A stretch of DNA of 33,556 bases, taken from NCBI RefSeq assembly GCF_000003815.2, contig NC_049981.1, forward strand, positions 33,362,588 through 33,396,143, in the 5' to 3' direction. Position numbers and translations under genes: made by a program. Position 1 is the first letter of the stretch. Each line of letters starts with the position of its first letter. Shown one piece after another: positions 24,177 through 31,122 of this stretch. The stretch is from Branchiostoma floridae (lineage: Eukaryota; Chordata; Leptocardii; Amphioxiformes; Branchiostomatidae). The notes under the pieces are model-generated. The model was not told the origin of the DNA. It worked only from the letters and a program-made list of their open reading frames with translations, and ran no database searches.

Positions 24177-27113
24177 CTGTGGTGGTGGGAAAAGGTGAAG
24201 GTACAAGTCTGTAATTAAGGGCCAGAATCCCAAGAGGAGAGGGTAGACAATGTCAAGGAAGATATTTGCAAACTCAACTTGCAAAAGGCCAGCCCCTTTG
24301 ACATTAAAGGGCAATTTGCAATCAGACCTGAACGACATCTCACAACGTCCAACCCTTGCAAGACAGGGAACAATGGACGCTAAACCGAAAAGTGAGTGTG
24401 AGTCCCATAGCCTTTATCTAAGTAGCCTTGAGTCCAGTCTTGTTCGCTTTAGTCCACTACCGAAGACTGCTGGCCTTCAGGAGCGAACAAGGCTGGACTC
24501 CAGGCTATTATCAAAACCCATGGGGCAGCTATCCAACGTGTCTACAGCACAGTATTGGGAGGCAGATCCCATCCTTCTCCTTCCACCGACTTTTACCTCC
24601 CCAACCAAAGGTAGGTACCCATTTTTTAAGTTGTGTTAAGTACCTTTCCCAGGAGCACAATATCTGCAGCATGACAGGATTTGAACCCAGGACCTCTGGC
24701 TTCTGGGCAAACATCCTGCAGTTACGTCACACCACCTCCGGTAGTATAAGACCAAGGAAGATGATTAAAGAAAAAAAAAACAGTCTTACGTTTGTACGTT
24801 TTTTTGATTGCATTTCCAAGTTTTGATCAAAGTAGACATACAAACAGTTTAACAGACCAGGTCCAGTTAAACCTGGCCATAGTATATCCTAAGAGAAGAA
24901 AATAGACTGAGTAGCACCTTGCCAGTGGTGAGGCCGTGCAGTCCAAACGCTGTGCGGAGCTGGAACTCGCCGGCTGCCCGCGGGTCATCGATCTTGTTCC
25001 CCAGGATCAGCAGGGGCGCCGCGGAGGTCAGCTCGTCCTTCAGCAGACCCTGGGCCAAAGGTCAGAGGTCATTGTCTAGTGACCAGCAGTCATCACTCAA
25101 TTAGAGTAAGAAAAGAAACCAAAAGAAAGTACTAGTAGTTTCTGTCTAAACTTTTGTCTGATCCATATTCCACCTCTCAGGAGGACTCGCTGAAAGCTTC
25201 TTTCTTCTGTCATCACAATCCAGTACAGTAGAAAAAAAAATGTATTGTGGTGAATCTGATAACTAATAAAAGAAAAGAAAAACTCCCCGCATGACCAGGT
25301 TGTGTTAAGGGACTGAGCAGGTAATAAAGACATAACATCTTTGACCAGAATAAAAGAGATTTCTAATGTCCAGAGTCATCTCTCCTAATTTTCTAACAGA
25401 TGATATGTAACCTTCTTCCTTACTTCATAGCTTCATAGGAATGAGATCATCAGCAATTGTGCATGAGTCAGTTACAACACAAGTGATCACTTCAAGTAAA
25501 CAAAGGGAAATAAAGTTGAAAAAATAACACTTACTACCACAAACAACTGATCTTGTGTGTGCAAAGGACAGGACAAGTGAATTTGGTTGGTTAGTCACTA
25601 TCCATTGTTTTACTATACTGCTGCTAGTAGCTCGTGTATAAAATATACAAGTGCCTTCACATGCTCAACCTGTGGCAGACTGTCCTGGTGCAGGAGTCCG
25701 GCCGGTCTGGTCGCACATCGCCCATTCCTTGTGAACTGATCGTCCGACAGGATGAAAAGGAGAAGAAGAAGCAGCTCATGTATTTAATGTTACAGCAGCT
25801 ATAATAGAACATTGCGGGTGGTATTCGTACCTGTAGTTCCTTCTGAGCCTCCTTGAACCTGCCGGGGTCGGTCACGTCGATGATAAACACCACAGCGTCC
25901 ACGGCCGGGAGGTACTCACGCCACACACGGCGAGCTGGGCGGGGAATACATGTCATGTTAATCTCCAAGCAGATCCTACGGTAGCATCAGATAGTGTTAA
26001 AATCTGCTAGAGGAGTGAAGCCGGCATAGGCTACCGGAGATCTGTGATCAGTCGACTTGAAAAAAAGGCTATTAAAATCCAATTGTTGCCTAATGGAACT
26101 GTGCTGTTGAGTAGGTGTTAATTGCCCCCCAGTAGCGTACACTGACTCCTTTGCCGGCGTCATGTCTTTGTGTAATACATGTAACAGTCAAATGGAAGAA
26201 AAGATTAATAAAAGCTTTGTGGAAGTTATCAAACAGCATTTTGTTACGATGTAGTCTTAGTCATTGTCTGACCCATACCTCTTCCCTCTTGACCATAGTG
26301 AAAAGTGGCCTTTAGGCTGATTTGAGCTTCTTGAGAATAAACAAATATGTTAAACATACAAACTGTTTGGAGGATAAAAAAAGCATGAAACATTGTATAT
26401 CCATATGAGAAACGGAAGACTAAGTCTTGACAGGTCTGACCTTGCTTGTGACCCCCAAGGTCATGAGTCCTGAAGGTCATGTCAGCAATTTGCAGCTCCT
26501 CACAGTGAGGCTGTCCGGTGGGGCAGGGCGTTGCCATGGTACCGAACTTGAGCCGGTTGAGCAGAGACGTCTTGCCAGCGTTATCCAACCCGAGGAACAC
26601 CAGCTTCCCTTTCTTCTGGTACAGACCTGGGCAGAAACAAGACAGTTCAGCGGTTCTATAAACACTTCTCAACATTGTTTCTGATTTCTTTCATCTACAT
26701 GTAAGAATAACATTATAGAGAGGAAAAATTAAAAAACAAAATCATGTGCAATCACACTTCATATAGAATACATATAAAAGAACCTGGTACAAACCCAGGC
26801 CAAAATAAAGAATCATGGTTTGACATTACATTTTTTTCTGTTTTCTTTCGTCTAGTTACTTTTCTCTGAGACTTTCTTGCCAGAAAGAGACACACAAATG
26901 CTATCAAAGAGAACAGACATGGGAAACAGATAGTGACCATATTATTTCGGTCTATAAAAAAAAAAGACTTCAATAAGAGTTTGAAAATCAAATCCAGAAA
27001 GTCCTGTCAAAAACTGGCAGAAAAATGTGTACTAGTATCTTTCAAAACTGAACACAGCGAGTAAACTTACCCATATAACTCAGGGCAGCAGCCAGCCAGT
27101 CCCACAGGAACAT
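24066..27113 (-). CDS. divergent SAR1-family small GTPase, complete five-exon gene
   Basis: SAR1 is the Arf-family GTPase that inserts an N-terminal amphipathic helix into the ER membrane and recruits SEC23-SEC24. Coding exons on the minus strand are 27113-27071, 26626-26441, 25934-25831, 25049-24918 and 24176-24066: 576 nt, 191 residues plus stop, near the ~198 usual for SAR1. Present: hydrophobic N-terminus [16 protein letters not shown]-loop [16 protein letters not shown] with the catalytic histidine, NKID, and the [13 protein letters not shown]-terminus. Odd: switch I reads [14 protein letters not shown] where canonical SAR1 has HVPTLHPTSEEL; the Mg-binding Thr of 'PT' is kept. GLTTGK replaces GQTTGK, and the loop after it is the Pro-rich ETAPPPKGQ. 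The intact frame argues for a working but specialised paralogue. Confidence 0.93.
24423..24507. mobile_element. 85-bp MITE with TAGCC(T)TGGA ends
   Basis: TAGCCTTGAGTCCAGTCTTG against the inverse TAGCCTGGAGTCCAGCCTTG. The flanks TTATCTAAG and TTATCAAAA match at 7 of 9. Same end type as 727-795 and 5431-5756. Confidence 0.65.
24590..24745 (-). repeat. tRNA-derived SINE, copy 1
   Basis: Minus strand: tRNA-like head with B box GGGTTCAAATCC (24678-24690 region), then CTGGGAAAGGTACTTAACAC and GGGTACCTACCTTTGGTTGG. The same layout occurs at 28078-28315. The GGGAAAGGCACTT...GAGTACCTAGCTT body is common in marine invertebrate SINEs. Confidence 0.75.
24918..25049 (-). CDS. SAR1-like exon 4: guanine-specificity motif
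   Basis: 132 nt, phase 0 at both ends, the same length as the matching exon of the neighbouring SAR1 gene (32063-32194). It encodes [20 protein letters not shown] and ends [14 protein letters not shown] is the base-specificity motif. Confidence 0.93.
25050..25830. other. SAR1-like intron 3, nothing recognised
   Basis: AT-rich intron; no exon or repeat family seen. Confidence 0.5.
25831..25934 (-). CDS. SAR1-like exon 3
   Basis: 104 nt, acceptor CCCCGCCCAG, donor GTACGA. It encodes [20 protein letters not shown], then [14 protein letters not shown], equivalent to the RRVWKNYLPAINGIVFLVD segment of SAR1. Confidence 0.92.
25935..26440. other. SAR1-like intron 2
   Basis: Contains the dispersed repeat copy at 26258-26340; nothing else recognised. 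Confidence 0.5.
26258..26340. repeat. dispersed repeat, copy 2
   Basis: Matches 19888-19975 over about 85 bases (TTGTCTGACCCATACCTCTT, GTGAAAAGTGGCCTTTAGGC). Confidence 0.7.
26441..26626 (-). CDS. SAR1-like exon 2: P-loop, switch I, switch II
   Basis: 186 nt, phase 1 to 1. It encodes [20 protein letters not shown], the altered switch I, then [13 protein letters not shown]. The donor GTCAGA is weaker than consensus, but the split Ala codon joins correctly to exon 3. Confidence 0.92.
26627..27070. other. SAR1-like intron 1, nothing recognised
   Basis: AT-rich intron between the first two coding exons; no repeat or exon identified. Confidence 0.5.
27071..27113 (-). CDS. SAR1-like exon 1: membrane-inserting N-terminus
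   Basis: ATG then TTCCTGTGGGACTGG; 43 nt to a GTAAGT donor, phase 1. It encodes [14 protein letters not shown]. Bulky hydrophobics directly after the start resemble the SAR1 N-terminal membrane-binding motif. It is shorter than in vertebrate SAR1 before the GLY-K-K-x-GK segment. The first ATG after an upstream TAAG was chosen. Confidence 0.85.
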
Positions 27114-27377
27114 CTTAGCTTCAGGTGTGAGACTTCTTAAGACATCATCCGTCCGTTTCTTATTTTATCTTAAGACACAGTCCAATGCCTGTGTGCCACA
27201 TACACCTTAACAAAATGTACATGCTCCAACAGGTGTTTTCAAAACACCCCTATTCTTAGAGTGGACTGGTCCAATTCCAATGCAATTATTCGTCAAGTCA
27301 GGGAAATGCCATTCTACAGTAGGGGTGATGACGGGTGATGTGGAAGGTCCAGCATACCTGGTTATGATGTGTCGCGA

Positions 27378-27449
27378 TGACATCATCAGGGAGTTCCCTA
27401 TTCAAATTTGGTCACCTCTGTGCTGATTGGTGGAGAAGCAACCAATCAG
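27378..27449 (-). promoter_or_regulatory. possible promoter elements of the SAR1-like gene
   Basis: About 265-335 bases upstream of the ATG lie a CRE-like TGACATCA (27378) and two CCAAT boxes in an inverted repeat, CTGATTGGT (27423) and ACCAATCAG (27441). The arrangement suits a housekeeping-type promoter. The transcription start is not determined. Confidence 0.35.
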
Positions 27450-28077
27450 AGACTGAAGAGTCACCAAGCTGTGTAATGACAGGTTTTGCTCCAACTCAGC
27501 GGAACTGTGCTGGCAGCTAAATATAAGATTTTCTGCTGAAAGGCTCAAAGGAATGTTACAAATCTTACAGCAGCGTGGAATGGTCCTAACTGGTGGGTGC
27601 CAGCATCAAGGTTTGGTTCACCTTTCTTTCTTATATTATTTAACCTACAAGTATGTTTATCCATAAGTTTAGGTTACACATGTAACGTTACATTTGCATA
27701 GTACTTCAGTTTGGGGAAAGAAGTAGTGTCCTGGTAGTAGTAGTAGTAGTAGTAGTAGTAGCGGTGGTGGTATCCAGTATTTGATTAAAACTACCCTAGA
27801 TTCATGCATATAAAAGGATTATGGGACTGGTATAGCCAGTCATTCCATGTAAATTGTCAAAGGGAATAAATTCCATGTAAGCTTTATAGGAGAGGATTTT
27901 AAGCGTTAGGCTACTAAGGAAGCAGAGGTTAGGCTCCGGCTGTTTGTTTTTTTTGTTTCTAGGCAGCGACCTATAGCCAGACAGAATGGTTTGCACCATC
28001 CCATACCATTTTCCTTTTCAAAATCTGTGGTGGGTTCTTAAACGTGAGTGAAGTGAGGAGTATGGTATGGTTCTCAC

Positions 28078-28315
28078 AGGACCTCCATTAAACGTCGATC
28101 CGAGGAGCGGCCCTACCCAAAGCTAGGTACTCATTTTCACCCGAGTTAAGTGAGGAAAGCCATAGTTATAAAGTTTAAACTTTGTTCCAACACAAAAGAA
28201 GAAAGAAAAAAGAAAAGCCTTTCCTAAGGGCACAGCTTAGGAAACAGCAGGATTCGAACCCAGGACCATTAGGTCCCAAGCCAAACACGCTGCTGATTAT
28301 GCCACGGGACCCACA
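28078..28315 (-). repeat. tRNA-derived SINE, copy 2
   Basis: Minus strand head GTCCCGTGGCATAATCAGC (A-box-like) and GGGTTCGAATCC (perfect B box), then CCTTAGGAAAGGCTTTTC, CTTTCCTCACTTAACTCGGG and AATGAGTACCTAGCTTTGGG. The A box is poor, so it is a SINE head rather than a working tRNA gene. Confidence 0.8.
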
Positions 28316-29492
28316 CTGCCACCCAATCCCATGCGAAGTGTGGGAGCTTTAGCGTAACTAAAAATCAAATGTGACTTGAGCTTAATGACGCCATTCACGA
28401 GTCTGGACCCTTGTGTGAGTTCCATGCCACTGATGGTTTTATTCTTTTCTGTGAAGGAAAAAGCGAAACAATCTCGCCGTGACCTTGGAGTTCCAAAATG
28501 AACGATCAGTTCACCTTGACCCCCTGGCACCCTCTACTGTCAATCATCGACCAAATAAGGCTACATTTGCACAGGTGATCGCTACAATGATTAAACAGCA
28601 ATAAATACTGAGCTTGGAAATGTAACAATCCATATATGGGCTGCTGTTTCCCATCAGGCTTTGCAGCTGATGGGGTTTCCTTAGGTGACCTGTCAGGGGC
28701 ATGGGTGTCAGACGGTTGCCTGGTTATTTACAATCATAACCATATATGGTATAAGCTTAATTTCGTCTTAGGGCCTACTTAATCACGTCGTTAATTAAAA
28801 AGGAAACAGCTGTGAACTTTGAGAGCAACTTCTTACGACTCATGACAACTGACTGGAATAGGCACATTATCAAGTTACATGGCTCATTCTGATTGTGGTG
28901 AGCAAATAAAAAAAAATACCCACGGATTGGAATTATGGTGACATTCTATTTTCCTCATGAAATGTGATTAATTATTAAATCAAAACACTTTTAATAACTT
29001 CTACAGTTAACAAAAAGATGGAACACTTCCCTTCACCGATTAGCCACTGTTTTGTGCAAGTCATATACAGCATAGTTCAGACATCAATCATGCTGGGTTA
29101 CCATGGTAACCTTAGATACTTGCAGCTGATTGGTCAAAAATCATGTGACCTGCTATTCAAACTATAGTAAAATGTTGACTTGTTTTCCAACCAATCAACA
29201 CACTACAGAAAAACTAGAGGAAACCTTTAAGGTAAAATACTTTGATGACTTTTCTTTGACATTTTTTTTTTTCACAGGCCTTGTGGAAATCCATTTATTT
29301 CCAACACGTTTGGGGTTCATAAAGAAGCTTGTCCACCTTTCTGTAATTTCTACATTAATTTATTAGAAAGAAAAACCTGAGGGATTAACGATAACAAGTT
29401 TAACCAATTGCTCTTTACAATACAATGCTTCTGGATGAATCATGGTCTAATAATTTTCCCTTTATACATAACCACAAAATAAGGCGGCTCAC

Positions 29493-29686
29493 AGTTCCAA
29501 GTGCTCGTGCACAGTAAGATGCATTCTGGGTAATATGTCAAAGTTGAAGACTCCTGACAAATAAATAAAAACATGTCTGAACATGTTTCAAGCATGGTCT
29601 AGACAAGAACTGTTTACATGTTAGGGGCGTTCACCTTTGACATATTACCCACAGTGCACCTTGCTGTGCATGCCCATTTGGAACCA
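29493..29686. mobile_element. palindromic repeat, family copy 2
   Basis: The arms begin AGTTCCAAGTGCTCGTGCACAG and the inverse GGTTCCAAATGGGCATGCACAG, each with TGGGTAATATGTCAAAG. It matches the shorter copy at 12118-12236 (TGTCAAAGTTGAAGAC(C/T)CCTG). Confidence 0.78.
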
Positions 29687-30481
29687 TGACCCAGCTTATA
29701 GCACTACCCTGGCTCTACGCTGCCTGCTCAGTTCGGGTTACAGTTGGGGGTAATCGAAACGCTGCTCACGCACTAGGTACAAAAATTGCAACTCTGGAAC
29801 ATAGGCCGGCCTTACCACAATAACATCTGTCTGGAGTAAGCTGTGAGGGCAAGGTTGAGTACAAACCTACTCTAGCAGTTACAACAAGTACGTATCACAC
29901 AGGTCAGCAGAAATGTGAAAATATGTTTGGCATTTCTACAATATCTCTTATTGACCACAGAAATAAAGATACAATAGGGGAGTGTGCTCTTCTAAAGAAC
30001 ATGTGTAACTTGGCTACACCCAAAACGAGCTTTCTCAACTTCACCAGACCAGTTTGAAATACAGTTTAAGTTTTAGTACAAACTGGTAAATACACATGTG
30101 ACAATATCTGACCACAGTTCAGCTGGTCCTTAACTGTAGCAACCTGGGTTTGTGGAGTTTTGCTTAAAGATAATAGATGTAACATTTAAAACAATATGAA
30201 AACATTATCAAATCCTACAAAGTTGGTAGAGATATTTTTGTGTATATTTGAGCAGGAGCTGAACCTGGATACAAGTTGACACAAATTTAAGCTGAGAGAG
30301 ATACAAACAATTCAGGTCAGAAGTTCCCATATTTAGAATGTTCTGCAGTGCTTATCCTTAGAGCTACATTATACTAATGCTAACTCTATAGTAGGTAAGG
30401 GGGAGGGGGGCAAACATGTACCCAGCTTACTCCAGACAGACACTTTATATGGAGACAGTCACGCTGGTCAGCTCTCGCTTT

Positions 30482-30487
30482 TTTATT
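30482..30487 (-). terminator. possible SAR1 polyadenylation signal
   Basis: AATAAA on the minus strand about 520 bases after the SAR1 stop. Confidence 0.25.
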
Positions 30488-30634
30488 TTTCATATTTGGA
30501 TTCATTTTTCTACAAATTCTGAGAGTCTGGGTGAGAAAAAGACCTGCCCAGCATTACTGACTCCACACGGAGCCACAGAAAACACTTATTTGCATACCTT
30601 TTTCAGGGGAGAAATGTCACTGTTTCGATCCTTA

Positions 30635-30755
30635 GGGATCATCTCATCACATCTGTGTTGTCTCAGAACAGAAATCTGATTGTTAGCAAACCCATAGTTT
30701 GCTTAGACTAACTGGGATTACGTGTACGTGATGTACAATATCATGAGATGATCCC
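30635..30755. repeat. 13-bp inverted repeat around a 95-base spacer
   Basis: GGGATCATCTCAT at 30635 and ATGAGATGATCCC at 30743 are perfect inverses. No further element structure is seen. Confidence 0.6.
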
Positions 30756-31008
30756 CAAACATCTTCCTCCCTTCACTGCTTCCTGACCACCCCTACTTTA
30801 GAAATGGACTGCTCCACATTAGATAACTGATGAAAAACTAAAAGAAAATCAGGTATTTAACCCTCCCCAGCCATCCTGTGCTGTAACTAACACACACGAC
30901 GTGCATGGATGCACCCCTTGGCAGAAACAGGGTTAAAACCGGGGAAGCAGGAAGCAGTGACCTGGCCTGACCCTTGTCCTGGAGTCACATGACTTCTGGG
31001 CGCGCTCA

Positions 31009-31122
31009 CTAGATGTACTGTGCCAGCCAGCGGAAGCCCTCCCCGTAACCTTGCCTCTTCAGTACACTGCACATAAACAACTCCACAGGCCGTGTGTTCA
31101 ATTCATGGAGCGGCACGGTGCC
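31009..31122 (-). CDS. SAR1: SAR1 last exon and stop
   Basis: 114 nt from acceptor TTGTTTTCAG to TAG. It encodes [20 protein letters not shown], then [17 protein letters not shown]. Vertebrate SAR1 ends QYID, so this protein is one residue shorter. Confidence 0.95.
   Translation of the reverse strand, partial: GTVPLHELNTRPVELFMCSVLKRQGYGEGFRWLAQYI

Larger units (their letters stand above)
24177..24917. other. SAR1-like intron 4
   Basis: Holds the MITE at 24423-24507 and the SINE at 24590-24745; otherwise nothing recognised. Confidence 0.6.
27450..31008. other. intergenic region between the two SAR1 genes
   Basis: Holds a (GTA)n run at about 27735-27760, a SINE (28078-28315), a palindromic repeat (29493-29686) and an inverted repeat (30635-30755). 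No protein-coding gene recognised. Confidence 0.55.

Noticed and set aside
26244-26675. 143-residue minus-strand frame as a full protein
   Set aside because: Only 26441-26626 is exonic; the remainder is intron on both sides, shown by splice sites and SAR1 homology.
28251-28311. tRNA gene
   Set aside because: The B box is perfect but the A box and acceptor stem pairing are poor, and a SINE body follows.
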